64,000 bases of DNA from the NCBI RefSeq assembly GCF_043678055.1, contig NZ_JBHEQA010000002.1, positions 1,178,001 through 1,242,000 on the forward strand, given 5' to 3'. The DNA is from Spongiimicrobium salis (GTDB lineage: Bacteria; Bacteroidota; Bacteroidia; Flavobacteriales; Flavobacteriaceae). Positions 14,988 to 25,609 of the stretch are shown here, piece after piece (position 1 is the stretch's first letter; every line of letters starts with the position of its first letter). Under the pieces are notes generated by a model. The model worked only from the letters and a program-made list of their open reading frames with translations. It did not search any database and was not told the origin of the DNA. The translations under genes and the position numbers were made by a program.

Positions 14988-17172
14988 GGCTACCCCCTAT
15001 CGTTAACAAGTTTCCGTTTAATGTTAATCTTATCCTTCCGTCATGCGGAGTGATATCGAGTGCCCCTTTCCCGGTACTTCCACCATTTTCTACCCCTGTA
15101 CTTGGATTCAGCGCGATAACATCCTCATTGACCGCTACCGAATTACCTCCGTACCTGAATTCTACGTTTAGATTATTCATATTGCTCTCCCCAAATTCTT
15201 TTTGCTCAGGTGCCCCGCTTGCATTGAGCACCAGACCGTTGATCTTGAACGTGCCATATTTTGAAACTCCCGTGGCATTGGATATCGTTTCCCAAACTCT
15301 AGTTGACAATTGGTAATATGTGGCCCTATACCCAAGGGTCCTGACCTGATCTAAGCTGTACGACCTATCATCGCCTTCTAGCAATTGGGATTCCCCAAAG
15401 GATATAGGTCTAAATTTTGCCCTATTACGCATAAAATGCTTGATTCCTGTTACAAAGACCATTCCCCCCAGGTTTACATCGGAATACCACTCGGACAATA
15501 CCCAATTATCATTATCCTCTATTTTTTTGAAAGGTTCCGATATCATTGTACGGTCAACCGTTGTTACACCATTAATATTATATCCTCCCTCTAGGGTTAT
15601 GTATGATTTCCCTGAAGATTCCGTCATATCCACCTCACATTGAAACAAGTTATACGGCTGTATGTTGAAAGTTACCTGTATAGTGGTCGTTGATTCTGTA
15701 GCAACGGTTCCGTCCACTATAAAGAAAAACTTATTGATATCCTCTCGGTAAGATATTTCCTTTATCCTTTTCGATCCAACGGACCCAATATTTACCAATT
15801 GATCTTCTTCCATCCAATCTGGTACGGTATCTGTATAGGGAGAAGGGTCTGCCAAAATCGTCGTTGTGGATGGTTGGTATTGGTTCCCACCATCAAAATA
15901 CACCCCTATTTCAGATTCGGAATGTGGAAATATATTGCAGTCAACTTTTTCCTGTACCCCTAGATTGTTCACCACCTCTATAAATGGGATATCATTTTTC
16001 GTTCCATCACAATTATGGAGGGTCATAATGTTGTAGGGGTAACTTGATTTAAATTGAATTGGTGGTCTGTCCTCATTCGTGAAACCGTATTCCGGATTGT
16101 ACCTTAATTGGGTGATATCGGTAACACCTATGGTATTGGTGTGGTTCTTTTTATTCGTGGATGTAATGGTTTCCTTGTATGAAAAAGGAATTGAGTTCAA
16201 AGGAACGACTTCCAGATATCTGGAATCTGTCTGCTGCTCCCCCGTACCATCACCCGTACCAACCGGCAATGATAACAATACAATTGTCTTTGAAACCTCA
16301 CAACCATATCTATCCCTAATGAAAAGCTTATACGTTCCATCGGTTATATTGGGAAAAAGATTGCTTGTTTGGTAATTGGTGCCGTTGCTTGCGGTTTCAA
16401 GATCTAAGGAATACTCCGGTTCCGTATTTGCAACTGGATTGACTGATTCTATCTCTACATCGGTGAAACCCTCGAAAAGTGTTGTCCTTTCCTTGAACTC
16501 TCCAGGAATTAATTTTCTAGGCGGTCTTATTGTGGATTGTGCAACATTCTCGTTTACATCGTTCAATATCACTACGACATTATCAACTCCCCTGTTAAGG
16601 GAAATGGTATCTTGGGTTCCGTCCCAATTGGTTATTGCGTTCGTTCCGTTTACCGTTAATGTAAAGGGTGTACCCGATCCACTGGCAGAAACCGTATAAT
16701 CTATAGTATCACAATTTCCGTTTGCTGTAATCGCGGTATTTAAAGTTACGGGTATCTGTATAGGGCCTGTCGTAACATCGGTAAAGGTCACATCCAAAAT
16801 ATTACCATCGTATGACGTATTGATAAATTGCCCGTTTGCGGATACTATGCGCACTACATTCCCTGATCGCGTAATCGTGAACATCTTTTCAGTGCCGAAC
16901 ATGATGTTGCCATAATCCCGGATTAGTGATTGACTATAATAAAGGGCCTGTTCATCGGACAGGGCCTGTTGTGTTGGTGTACCCCCTGCGGCAAATCCCT
17001 GTGTCGCCCTTGTCATTTGATTTGAACTTGCAACGCCCGGAACTATTGTTTCTACCGTATTAAGGTGCAAGGGAAAACCTTGATCAAGACTAAATCTTAT
17101 AGCACCCAATGTTTCAGGAGAAGGATTCGGCTGGATTACGTTTATAGTGATTTCAATTGTGCTACTTGCCAT
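14965..17172 (-). CDS. Large tail-tip/fibre-type structural protein
   Basis: 735 residues, almost entirely beta-strand, rich in Thr, Ser, Asn and Gly, with no enzyme motif. Residues 130-300 contain Ig-like repeats (VTLNTAITANGNC, YKLFIRDRYGCEVS). Position directly downstream of the hub-like protein and upstream of fibre/adhesin genes fits a tail-tip or central-fibre component. No family recognised. Confidence 0.6.
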   Translation of the reverse strand: MASSTIEITINVIQPNPSPETLGAIRFSLDQGFPLHLNTVETIVPGVASSNQMTRATQGFAAGGTPTQQALSDEQALYYSQSLIRDYGNIMFGTEKMFTITRSGNVVRIVSANGQFINTSYDGNILDVTFTDVTTGPIQIPVTLNTAITANGNCDTIDYTVSASGSGTPFTLTVNGTNAITNWDGTQDTISLNRGVDNVVVILNDVNENVAQSTIRPPRKLIPGEFKERTTLFEGFTDVEIESVNPVANTEPEYSLDLETASNGTNYQTSNLFPNITDGTYKLFIRDRYGCEVSKTIVLLSLPVGTGDGTGEQQTDSRYLEVVPLNSIPFSYKETITSTNKKNHTNTIGVTDITQLRYNPEYGFTNEDRPPIQFKSSYPYNIMTLHNCDGTKNDIPFIEVVNNLGVQEKVDCNIFPHSESEIGVYFDGGNQYQPSTTTILADPSPYTDTVPDWMEEDQLVNIGSVGSKRIKEISYREDINKFFFIVDGTVATESTTTIQVTFNIQPYNLFQCEVDMTESSGKSYITLEGGYNINGVTTVDRTMISEPFKKIEDNDNWVLSEWYSDVNLGGMVFVTGIKHFMRNRAKFRPISFGESQLLEGDDRSYSLDQVRTLGYRATYYQLSTRVWETISNATGVSKYGTFKINGLVLNASGAPEQKEFGESNMNNLNVEFRYGGNSVAVNEDVIALNPSTGVENGGSTGKGALDITPHDGRIRLTLNGNLLTIGGSLIYAPSV

Positions 17173-17173
17173 T

Positions 17174-19339
17174 TTATACAGATTCTATTAATTCCCAATT
17201 ACCTTCGTTGTTCTTATCTACTTTTATGATTATTCCGTTGTATAGTTGTCCGTCCCATGAGCTTCTAAAGGTGACTTTACCGTACATATTCGTAGTACCG
17301 TCCGTATGCCGTGCCAAAAGAGCTTGCTCTATAATATCCGTTATCGGTAATTTGAACCTGTACAATAACGGTATGAACCTAGCTTTGTCAAGTCTTGAAT
17401 GCGGTACATTTCCATCTTCAGCGATATCTTGACCTCCTATAAGCCTTGTAACAAGGGAACTGTTACAATTGGAGGATATGAACCTCAAATTTTCATTTGG
17501 ATGTGTTGTAAGCCCTGAATTTATGTATGAACTGTGCCCCTGTAAAAGCATTGACGGTATGAAGCACCAATTATAATTGGTTTCATAGCTGTATACATTT
17601 TGGGGCTGCGTTTCGAAATAAGCATCCCATTTTTTTAGACGATATTCAAACCCTGCATTGAAGCAATCCAGGAAGAAAAAATCGTTGTCCATATCGGTAT
17701 CGATATCCGGATTATCGGTATATTGGTTTTGCCTAATTATCTCCACATCCTCCGCGCCCGTTCGTATATCGGTGGTAACTTCGTACTTTGATTCGCTTGC
17801 GGTGTTCATGGTGTTCCATGTCGCTTTCCCTGCAGTAGAATAAAGGTTGTTTACTTCCTCATAATTGCTTCCACTTGAATTTGACCCTATGGTAATTGTG
17901 GAAAAGTAATTGTCGCCAAGTACATCCCTTTCTTCATCAGTAGTGGATAGGTATTGAAATACACTGTTCGTTGTCGTACCAAGCCTTACATTACGGAACT
18001 CCCTAAAAGTAGATGTCCAAGGCTCTATTGTGAAATACTCCTTGTTTCCTACGGTAATTGCTTGAAATACCAATCTTTCCTTTATCTTATAACCGTTTAT
18101 GGCATCTTCTAGGGAAATACTGGCCTGTAATTTTCTTTCGTCGTCCTCTCCCTCATTTAAAACCTTTGGCATATTGCGTATAAATGTCCCATGTGTAATA
18201 AGCAGATCTTCGTATTTACCCCCTGTTTCGAACAAACTGGACCTAAAGGCATCTTTTTCCCCCGTTATTAGATAGACCAATCTTGTAAATAAATCAAATG
18301 GCCTAATTGCTTGTGTATAGGTAACGGGAAATAGGGTTTCTTCCTTTATATTGATGGAAGTCCCGAAAATCTCGTAACGTATACCGTCACTTGTATTACT
18401 GAGTGTACCTATAGCAAAAGATTCCCCTTCTAAAATATCAAGTTCGTATTCATTGAATTCGAAAATACAGGTATCCCCTATGACGTTGGGGTTACAATTA
18501 TCAAGATTTATCTTTCTCTTAAAGTTAAGATCTACACCATTTTCATAAATGATGATATCAAGGTCAAAAGTTCCCGAATTGGCCTGTGTTATCCTCGTCT
18601 CTACCCTACCGTTTAAAACTACCTTTGTATCGATATTCGCATTGAAATACAGTACGTTCCTGACCTTATCTGCGGTAACACTGGCATAATTTCCACTTGA
18701 AGCGCTCAGTTGATCGCCCAATACTTCCTGTACATCGTTCCTATCGCTATTGTAAACCACTTTATAGGGAATAGCACGGGCATTTAGACCATCCGCCCCG
18801 CTAACTATTGCCCCTACTTCAGTACCATCCTCTACACGTAACAAACTCCTTCTTAATATCTGTCTAGCGTCCAAACGAACGTTTACGGTTGGAATATCGG
18901 AAATCGCATTACCATCTTCATCCTCTTTTAATAATATATCGTAATCATCATTGAACCTGGAATCTATTATCTGCATCATGCCCCCTTCTATGGATTCAAA
19001 AGAAGCTGTAGTCTCCGTAAAGGTCAAAGAAGAAAGGTTTACACCTACGTTACTTACCTGAATCCATCGCTCATTAACACTGGTCCTATCCTTTCTGAAC
19101 TCCCTTAGCCTAACATTTCCCTTTACCCCATATAGTCCCCTATAAAACAAAAGATAATCCCTACCTTCCTTAGCAACGGTTATATTTTCGGGTTTCGACG
19201 TTATAAAAGTCCCTCTTTCATCATCCCTTTCCAACACGTCCGCATTTCCCCTCTCATAGTCTTGGATAGGTGGTATGACCTGTATTCCCCTTTCAATAGA
19301 GAACAGTTCGAACCTAACGTTATCGTTATATCCTATCAT
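17174..19339 (-). CDS. Tail hub-like protein following the tape measure
   Basis: 721 residues, beta-rich with a mixed C-terminal domain. It starts with a 4-base overlap after the tape-measure gene, the place of distal-tail/hub proteins (Dit/Tal or lambda M-L-J functions) in siphophages. No protease or glycosidase motif was seen. The call is from gene order and size. Confidence 0.6.
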   Translation of the reverse strand: MIGYNDNVRFELFSIERGIQVIPPIQDYERGNADVLERDDERGTFITSKPENITVAKEGRDYLLFYRGLYGVKGNVRLREFRKDRTSVNERWIQVSNVGVNLSSLTFTETTASFESIEGGMMQIIDSRFNDDYDILLKEDEDGNAISDIPTVNVRLDARQILRRSLLRVEDGTEVGAIVSGADGLNARAIPYKVVYNSDRNDVQEVLGDQLSASSGNYASVTADKVRNVLYFNANIDTKVVLNGRVETRITQANSGTFDLDIIIYENGVDLNFKRKINLDNCNPNVIGDTCIFEFNEYELDILEGESFAIGTLSNTSDGIRYEIFGTSINIKEETLFPVTYTQAIRPFDLFTRLVYLITGEKDAFRSSLFETGGKYEDLLITHGTFIRNMPKVLNEGEDDERKLQASISLEDAINGYKIKERLVFQAITVGNKEYFTIEPWTSTFREFRNVRLGTTTNSVFQYLSTTDEERDVLGDNYFSTITIGSNSSGSNYEEVNNLYSTAGKATWNTMNTASESKYEVTTDIRTGAEDVEIIRQNQYTDNPDIDTDMDNDFFFLDCFNAGFEYRLKKWDAYFETQPQNVYSYETNYNWCFIPSMLLQGHSSYINSGLTTHPNENLRFISSNCNSSLVTRLIGGQDIAEDGNVPHSRLDKARFIPLLYRFKLPITDIIEQALLARHTDGTTNMYGKVTFRSSWDGQLYNGIIIKVDKNNEGNWELIESV

Positions 19340-22212
19340 ATCTTAGTACGTTTTGGAGGTTGGATGGTCACATGATTTTTAACCACATTCGGCCTTTTCG
19401 AATACCTGTCCATGTTTTTATTCAGAAGGTTCAATTCCTTTTCCATCTTACCCAAAGAAGCATTGAAGCTCATCATCATTAGGGCTGAATCTATCTTGCT
19501 TTCCTGCGTCTCAAAAGTTGTCATTAAAATTGAAGCGTTCAGATTCTTCATTAGGTCTATGGAATCGCTGGCACTGTAAACATTTGTACCTTTTGGAAGA
19601 TCGACCACTTGGTTCCTATTTTTGAACATGCTTAATTTTCCGTCCGGGGTTTCAACTATTTCCCTAAAGCTTGACCCTTTTTGATCGTTTATTACCGCTT
19701 TACCTCCTTCAAAGTTTTCCACACCGTCCTTAAACTGTGGCAATGGCTGTGCGGCTACAAAAGCGGCTTGTGCGGCCCCTATGGCTATTATTCCAGGAAT
19801 AACAAAAGGCGCTAAAGTTCCCGTTTGTGCGGTTGCCTTTACAATGGCGGCTGCTGTATCAATGGCAATTTGAATTAGTGTTGCATTGCGTTCGGCCTGT
19901 GCCTGTTTTGTCCGTATCTGATTTTCTTTTTCTTCGGCTATCCTTCTCGCTCTTTCCTTTTCTTCTTCGGTGGCGTTTTCATCATTTAGAACTAGATCTA
20001 GTCTTTCTTGGTTAGCCCTTATTTCATTGTCATACCTTGCCAGTGTACTTCCTAAAATCGCATTGTTTATCGATTTCACCGTACTGGCATAATCTATTTC
20101 AAGTGCGCTTTTTTGATCTATGATATCACTGAAAGCGGATAGGTCCAATCCGTAATAATCAGAGAAGGTAGAAAAAAGCGTACCTAGTAATTCGTGCTGT
20201 TTTTCGGTACTTAGTTTGGTGTACCTTGTTTTCTCTTCTTGGGCCTTTTTATGGGCATCTACATCCCTCTTTAATGCATCGATCAACTCTTGGTTATCGA
20301 CCGTAGATACAGCTTCGATTCCAATTTTTATATTCTCACCATCTGGATTTAATTGGGTAATGTTTACTTTGACCGCTTCTAAAATTTCTTCTATCCTTTT
20401 TGCTCCCTTTTCAAGTTTTCTGAGTTCGTCCACAGTTGCACCAACAGCGCCATTGTCGATTTTATCCAGCTTTGGCAATCGTATTTTTTTCGTTTTTTTA
20501 GTTTCTTTATTCAATGTTTGCACCTCGTCGGTCGTTTTGCGAAGCACAAAGTTTAAAGCTTCTAAACGCCCTTCGCGTTTGGACACTGCTATGTTGGCCT
20601 CTTCTAATGATTTCCTTTCCTCTTCTAAGGATTTTTGCATATCTACTACTCCTTCACCATCTTTAGAGTCATCTATAAGTTTATTCAGCGTTCTTATAGA
20701 AGAGTTTATAGTTTCAACCTCTTCTTTAGCTCTTTCCAAACTTTTGGTGTAATCAAAGAAACTACGTGAAGCTACGTCCTTCATTGTTTCTCCTGTTTCT
20801 TCTGCAACGGATTGTAATATTTCCAATTCTTTGGCATAGGATTCTGCAGCAACTTTATCATTGAATTCCTTATTTAATTGCTCCGCACTCTTGAACAAAA
20901 ATTCAAAACCTTTGATCGCATTGGATAAAATGGTAAATATGTTCGTAAACACCTTTGAAATTGCTCCTTCACCATTTTCTACGGATTCTACAAACTCCAA
21001 CCAAGAGTTAGTCAATCTGTTTTGAGCGGCATTGATAGTTTCGACCTTATCCACCTTATCTAAGGAATAAGTCCTTTCCAGCTCCGCAGCAAATTTTGGT
21101 AGAACCTCGCTTGCTATTACATTACCCAATTCCAATTGCTTATCTAATTGCTGGGTTGTCAAACCCATAGAACGCGCTAAAATCTGGAATGCCCCCGGCA
21201 ATCTTTCCCCCAATTGCCCTCTAATTTCTTCAGCTTGTACCTTTCCTTTTGAAAGCATCTGTTCCAATGCCCTAAGAGCGCCTTCGGTATCGGCAGTTGA
21301 CAATCCTAAAATTGAAGCCGCCTTGGTCACATTTCGAAATATCTTTTGTGTATCGATTAGTGTAAGATTGGTATTCTTGGCTGCTGCGAAGAATTTTACA
21401 TACGCCTTAGATAATTTCAGAATATTTACCCCGGCTTCATCGGCTAATTTTTCTAAAAATAGATTTGCTTGATTAAATTGAATCGTGCTATCGGTAATTT
21501 GTTTTAAGGCTTTGTTCATTGCGTCAATAGCCTTGATCTGATCGAATATTTCTTTCGAAATCTGTAAAGCTGAATATGCTCCAAATATTCCCGCAAAATT
21601 TCTAAAAGCTAAATTCGCTTTACCTAGAGCGGTAGTATAATTACCCACGTTCCTTCGAAAATCCCGAATTGCGCTGTCAGCTTTTTTAATTTTTTTATCT
21701 AAACGATCAAACTCCTTCTGAGCGCGATTTATACGCCTATTGAATTTTCTTTGGGTCTCATTGCCCAATCGTCCTTGGGCAATATAATTTCTAAGTGTAT
21801 CAGCCGCTTGTCTATGCTTTACGGATAATTTTTGATAGGCGCTTGATAATTTAGAGCTCAATACAGCTTCATCCTTCAATGCCTTGTTTATCAATTGAAT
21901 TTCGTGCCTATTCTTGACAATCTCCTTATTTACCTTGGATTCGGCTTCTGAACGTTTGGCAATCGCTTTTTCAAGGGCTTTTTCCAATCGTTCCCGCTCC
22001 TTGGCGTTCTGGTTGAATTGCGCTATCAATGTTTTGTTCGCTTCCAGACTCTTTTCCAACTCTTTCGGCAAGCGGATATTTGCAAAATTACCGTTAACTT
22101 CCCTTCCGGCCTTGGATATCTCCACAAGTCCTGTGCTAAGGTCGGTAACTTGTCCCTTCAATTTTTCGATCAGGGCTATTGCCTGTTGTAAAGCGGTTAT
22201 ATTATTGGACAT
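19336..22212 (-). CDS. Tail tape measure protein
   Basis: 958 residues. Mostly long helices and coiled coil. Residues about 200-380 resemble the tape-measure N-terminal domain (TIGR02675-like): RGQLGERLPGAFQILARSMG, then KQLELGNVIASEVLPKFA. A hydrophobic segment (about 800-840, TLIQIAIDTAAAIVKATAQT, then an Ala/Ile-rich run) probably enters the membrane during DNA ejection. Family members set tail length; by the usual rule of about 1.5 angstrom per residue the tail would be roughly 140 nm, which is inference. Confidence 0.9.
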   Translation of the reverse strand: MSNNITALQQAIALIEKLKGQVTDLSTGLVEISKAGREVNGNFANIRLPKELEKSLEANKTLIAQFNQNAKERERLEKALEKAIAKRSEAESKVNKEIVKNRHEIQLINKALKDEAVLSSKLSSAYQKLSVKHRQAADTLRNYIAQGRLGNETQRKFNRRINRAQKEFDRLDKKIKKADSAIRDFRRNVGNYTTALGKANLAFRNFAGIFGAYSALQISKEIFDQIKAIDAMNKALKQITDSTIQFNQANLFLEKLADEAGVNILKLSKAYVKFFAAAKNTNLTLIDTQKIFRNVTKAASILGLSTADTEGALRALEQMLSKGKVQAEEIRGQLGERLPGAFQILARSMGLTTQQLDKQLELGNVIASEVLPKFAAELERTYSLDKVDKVETINAAQNRLTNSWLEFVESVENGEGAISKVFTNIFTILSNAIKGFEFLFKSAEQLNKEFNDKVAAESYAKELEILQSVAEETGETMKDVASRSFFDYTKSLERAKEEVETINSSIRTLNKLIDDSKDGEGVVDMQKSLEEERKSLEEANIAVSKREGRLEALNFVLRKTTDEVQTLNKETKKTKKIRLPKLDKIDNGAVGATVDELRKLEKGAKRIEEILEAVKVNITQLNPDGENIKIGIEAVSTVDNQELIDALKRDVDAHKKAQEEKTRYTKLSTEKQHELLGTLFSTFSDYYGLDLSAFSDIIDQKSALEIDYASTVKSINNAILGSTLARYDNEIRANQERLDLVLNDENATEEEKERARRIAEEKENQIRTKQAQAERNATLIQIAIDTAAAIVKATAQTGTLAPFVIPGIIAIGAAQAAFVAAQPLPQFKDGVENFEGGKAVINDQKGSSFREIVETPDGKLSMFKNRNQVVDLPKGTNVYSASDSIDLMKNLNASILMTTFETQESKIDSALMMMSFNASLGKMEKELNLLNKNMDRYSKRPNVVKNHVTIQPPKRTKI

Positions 22213-22840
22213 GACGGTTATTTTTTCTTTTTTGGGAAGCCATTTCTTCAGCGCTCTTTATCAATTCTATCCATTTTGCAACGGATGTGGTCTTAAGGTC
22301 TATATTGTTCCTCCCTGTGGCATTCTCCAAGTTTACTTGCGCCTTTTCTATTCTCGTTTTTACTTTTTTCCCTGTTTGGATTTTTTTAAGGTCATTTTTT
22401 ATAAATCCTATTTTTGTTTTGATCGATAATAGCCACACATTGAACCTTTCCAATTCGCTTTCTACCTTTGATTGATTGAACGCAAAACCCCAAGCGGCCA
22501 ATTCCTTAAAATGCTCTTTCCTTGATTCCTCCGTCATTGAGTTGGTCAAAATGGCATCCATGATCATGGAACAGATATACATTTTAGATTCCAAGGCCCC
22601 TATTTCGCCCTGTAACCTAAAATTTTCGTAAGCATCGCTATCGTCCAAGATTTCATAATATTCGTTTATGATTTCGGGCCATACAGCGCAATCTGAAACA
22701 TTGACCTTCTCTATTTCGTTCCATTCCCTCAACAACCATCTACCGTCCAACTTTTCAACATACTTCGTGAAGTTCCAAATCGGAAGATCTGAGCATGTAG
22801 TGTAGTATTTTAAACTGGCGGCAGTCTCTTGAATATCCAT
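22202..22840 (-). CDS. Probable tail assembly chaperone
   Basis: 212 helical residues directly upstream of the tape measure (11-base overlap), where siphophages encode the G/GT-type chaperones. No sequence signature is certain. I looked for a slippery frameshift site and did not find a convincing one. Overlaps the upstream gene by 31 bases. Confidence 0.5.
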   Translation of the reverse strand: MDIQETAASLKYYTTCSDLPIWNFTKYVEKLDGRWLLREWNEIEKVNVSDCAVWPEIINEYYEILDDSDAYENFRLQGEIGALESKMYICSMIMDAILTNSMTEESRKEHFKELAAWGFAFNQSKVESELERFNVWLLSIKTKIGFIKNDLKKIQTGKKVKTRIEKAQVNLENATGRNNIDLKTTSVAKWIELIKSAEEMASQKRKNNRHVQ

Positions 22841-23253
22841 TCTATAAGTTGTTGTAAAACCTTATCGTTTATTTTTCCTTCGTTATCCGTGGTAAGGCCA
22901 AAAATGTCCTTGCCGTATTTTTTAGTAAGCAATGGAGTTTTTGCATCCGAAGAGAAAACCCCGAATTTCCCGTCCCTAGCGTAGACGTAAAAATTTTCGT
23001 AGAAGTCACCCGTATCGAGAAGAGTTGTACGGTCGAAGACTTCTCCTTTTTGTTTTTTTAGAGCGATTGTGAAGGGTGAGTACGGCTCTAAACGGACTCC
23101 TTTTTTATTGATTCCCTTTTCGAACAATTGTTTGTTCTGGTTAAGGGAAATAATTTCTTGTTCAAGACTGTATATGATCTTATAGGCTTCTCCCTCTACA
23201 TCATTTAGCATTTTGTCCAATGCTTCTATGTATGGGGATGCTGCAGTGATCAT
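22810..23253 (-). CDS. Tail completion protein-like
   Basis: 147 residues from MITAASPY; the frame is open to 23274. The segment FDRTTLLDTGDFYENFYVY, followed by FGVFSSDAK and KKYGKDIFGLT, resembles the pattern of phage virion-morphogenesis/tail-completion proteins (Mu gpG, HK97 gp10 types), where a conserved DTG precedes beta strands. Position between tail tube and chaperone is compatible. Confidence 0.55.
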   Translation of the reverse strand: MITAASPYIEALDKMLNDVEGEAYKIIYSLEQEIISLNQNKQLFEKGINKKGVRLEPYSPFTIALKKQKGEVFDRTTLLDTGDFYENFYVYARDGKFGVFSSDAKTPLLTKKYGKDIFGLTTDNEGKINDKVLQQLIEWIFKRLPPV

Positions 23254-23296
23254 AGTAAAAGTACCCCCACCCAAGAGCAGGGGTATTTTTTTTAGT

Positions 23297-24232
23297 TTAC
23301 GCTACTGTTTTAGAGACCGTAACGGACTTATAAAGGTTTCCGTTCTTATTGATCACGGACCTATTGTTTGCCGAATCATAAAGACTTAGTTCCAAAACAT
23401 CGTTCGTTGACAATGCCGCTACCGTAAGATCGGATAATGTCGTATCCCCAGCCACTGCAGCCTTTGCCGTTGGATTGTCGGTAACATTGTTCTTCTTCAA
23501 TAAGAAATCGCCAAATTCAAGATCAAGGATGGGGGATTTACCATCTTGGTCCCGCACTGCCTTTACCCTGATCGATGTATCTGCATTCGCTGGATTAACG
23601 GGTATCGTCAATCTCACCTCTGTGATACCATCCACCAATCTAGGATCAAAATCCAGATTTGCCCGTTCAATGAAAACATAATTTTCATCTACTTCAAAAC
23701 GATCCAAAAATTGGAATTTCAAAGCTTCCTTGGCCGCTACCGTATTACTGGCAAAAGTCATTTTTTCGGGTTGTATCATCCCGGTATTGAAACCCTGTGC
23801 GATACCATTTGCATTCTGGGTCATAAAGATTGCCCCTGCTTTGTCCACAATGGCAATTTTCCATCCCCCAAATCCTTTCAATGAGTGCAATACCCGATTA
23901 TTATATAGCCCCTTTTTATAGGTCGCCATAAACATATATTTACCCTCATTGGTAACTTCTTGGGTATCATCTTCCAAGGTTTCGATTGCATCTGCATTAC
24001 CGTTTTCCTCAAAACTATTGATGCCCCTTAAAACAATAAGGTTCCCGGTTGCCTGTATCTCTTGGACATACGCCAAGTTCAACTCCCTTGCAGGATCGAA
24101 CGTAAAACTTGGACTCAATGCCCAAATTGACGAAGCTGCCTGAATTTGCTGTAAGCATCCCCCTGAAAGGTTAGACCCTAAAGCCGCGCCCGCACCGCAA
24201 GCGCCCAGATTAATTAATTCTTCTACAGTCAT
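23297..24232 (-). CDS. Major tail (tube) protein candidate
   Basis: 311 residues, beta-rich, with Asn/Asp/Ala-rich strands and no enzyme motif. Located between connector genes and the tape measure, where the tail-tube subunit is expected. The first 25 residues contain two Cys near a Gly-rich stretch (GACGAGAALGSNLSGGC). Family not recognised with certainty. Confidence 0.6.
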   Translation of the reverse strand: MTVEELINLGACGAGAALGSNLSGGCLQQIQAASSIWALSPSFTFDPARELNLAYVQEIQATGNLIVLRGINSFEENGNADAIETLEDDTQEVTNEGKYMFMATYKKGLYNNRVLHSLKGFGGWKIAIVDKAGAIFMTQNANGIAQGFNTGMIQPEKMTFASNTVAAKEALKFQFLDRFEVDENYVFIERANLDFDPRLVDGITEVRLTIPVNPANADTSIRVKAVRDQDGKSPILDLEFGDFLLKKNNVTDNPTAKAAVAGDTTLSDLTVAALSTNDVLELSLYDSANNRSVINKNGNLYKSVTVSKTVA

Positions 24233-24237
24233 GTTTT

Positions 24238-24399
24238 CTAAATTTTATTTTCCTTTTTTAATTGATCGGCAAACTCCTTGGTGCATTCGATGGAATCCCC
24301 TGGCTTATAAATTTTCACCGGGTTTCCATCCTTGTCCAAGCCAACTTCTAGAAAGCCCTTCAATACGTATTTTGTTTTCTTGACCTTTTTACTTGCCAT
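24238..24399 (-). CDS. Small late protein between connector and tail tube
   Basis: 53 residues, basic N-terminus (MASKKVKKTKYVLKGF) then a short beta-hairpin segment (DKDGNPVKIYKPGDSIE). It stands 5 bases before the tail-tube gene and 11 bases after the connector gene, same strand. Probably a minor structural or assembly factor. Confidence 0.6.
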   Translation of the reverse strand: MASKKVKKTKYVLKGFLEVGLDKDGNPVKIYKPGDSIECTKEFADQLKKENKI

Positions 24400-24410
24400 T
24401 GTTTAAATTT

Positions 24411-24959
24411 TTAAGTTATTACTGGTATGTCATAGACAATACTATCGTATGAACATCCCTGCATTATTTCCAGCTCTACTGAAAATGATATAGCGTCCCA
24501 ATAGTCCACTTGGTTGGTCTTTTTTTCCTTTCTGTTTCCTTCAGTGAATTCAAAACCGTAATTAGGAAACTCTTTTATATCGGTCCAAAAACCTTCTGCA
24601 TCCCTAATGAGCGATATTCCATTGGCCCCTTCAAAAGCTTGCCTTATGAGTTCCATATATGGAAAAAGTACTTTCCGAAATACCTTATCATACCTTTGAT
24701 CGTTGAACCAATCCAACCTAGTGTTATGAGCAAGGACGAAATCAAACCTTCCCTTTGACTGATCTTCTCGAATCTTGTGACCGTTGGGCATGATACGGAA
24801 CAATAAGGGGTAGGCATTTTGCCTGTTTTTTTGTCTAGAAATGATGATTTCCCCCAAATATTCCTTGCTTCCCATATCAAAAACAAGTCTATCGCTCCCT
24901 CCCAATAGCGGAATGGTCGCAAATAAATCGTAGAAGACTTTTGATACATCTACGCTCAT
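24411..24959 (-). CDS. Probable tail terminator/connector protein
   Basis: 182 residues from MSVDVSKVF, chosen because its ATG forms an ATGA overlap with the upstream stop (24956-24959). Alpha/beta protein with no motif. Order capsid, adaptor, this gene, tail tube suggests a head-tail joining or tail-terminator role. Confidence 0.5.
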   Translation of the reverse strand: MSVDVSKVFYDLFATIPLLGGSDRLVFDMGSKEYLGEIIISRQKNRQNAYPLLFRIMPNGHKIREDQSKGRFDFVLAHNTRLDWFNDQRYDKVFRKVLFPYMELIRQAFEGANGISLIRDAEGFWTDIKEFPNYGFEFTEGNRKEKKTNQVDYWDAISFSVELEIMQGCSYDSIVYDIPVIT

Positions 24960-25609
24960 AACCCCCATTCGTTTTTATTTTCCAAAGGAGTGAAATACCA
25001 CCCCGGATAATTATCCGAATGATCGGAAAGGAATGTGTACAAAGACACCTCTTTGGTATTCCCATGACCATTAAAGTGATCTTCAAAATGATAATTCCCA
25101 TGGGAGAAACACGTTACAGAATTTCCTTCGATAGTGCCACCATACCAATCTATCATATCCCGCCATACATCAGTAAGTCTACGATTGGCGGATACGGTTT
25201 TTGAATTTTCCGCATCCGCTTTGACTATCCCCAACGTTGTATGTTGGGTAATGCTATCGTATACATACTTGTACCAAACGTAATTGGCTATGAACGACTT
25301 TTTGAACGTCCCGAACGGTCTTACAATCCCTTTCCAGAAATGGGTAATACCGTTTTTTTCATATTCAATACCGTTCAATAGGTCATTCCACTTTTGATCG
25401 GCAGAAGCTGAAATGGTCCCATTCTGTTGGATGTGCTGGATGAATTCCGAATAAAGTTTACTACCGAGCGCATAAGTCAGTATCTCCGGCTCATAGATTG
25501 TAATGAACTCATTTAGCGATCCTTCATTATTGACAATGGAAGAAGCGCCCTCACCTACTTGTGGCAGGTATAGGTCCGATACAAAATATGAGCTGTTGAT
25601 AATTGACAT
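24956..25609 (-). CDS. Head-tail connector-like protein
   Basis: 217 residues, helical with several Trp and Tyr. Gene order right after the capsid region and the helical character resemble the gp6-type adaptor proteins that attach to the portal ring. Shares one base with the preceding small gene (TAATG-type coupling). Confidence 0.5.
   Translation of the reverse strand: MSIINSSYFVSDLYLPQVGEGASSIVNNEGSLNEFITIYEPEILTYALGSKLYSEFIQHIQQNGTISASADQKWNDLLNGIEYEKNGITHFWKGIVRPFGTFKKSFIANYVWYKYVYDSITQHTTLGIVKADAENSKTVSANRRLTDVWRDMIDWYGGTIEGNSVTCFSHGNYHFEDHFNGHGNTKEVSLYTFLSDHSDNYPGWYFTPLENKNEWGL

Noticed and set aside
20216..20752. Long open frames on the plus strand opposite the tape-measure gene (also 21914-22429)
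   Set aside because: They are mirror frames of a strong coiled-coil coding sequence; composition is Ser/Phe-rich, typical of the complement of Lys/Glu-rich helices, and no promoter or overlap pattern supports them.
22202..22212. Programmed frameshift between chaperone and tape-measure genes, as in lambda G/GT
   Set aside because: No convincing slippery heptamer was seen in the overlap; the tape measure has its own ATG.
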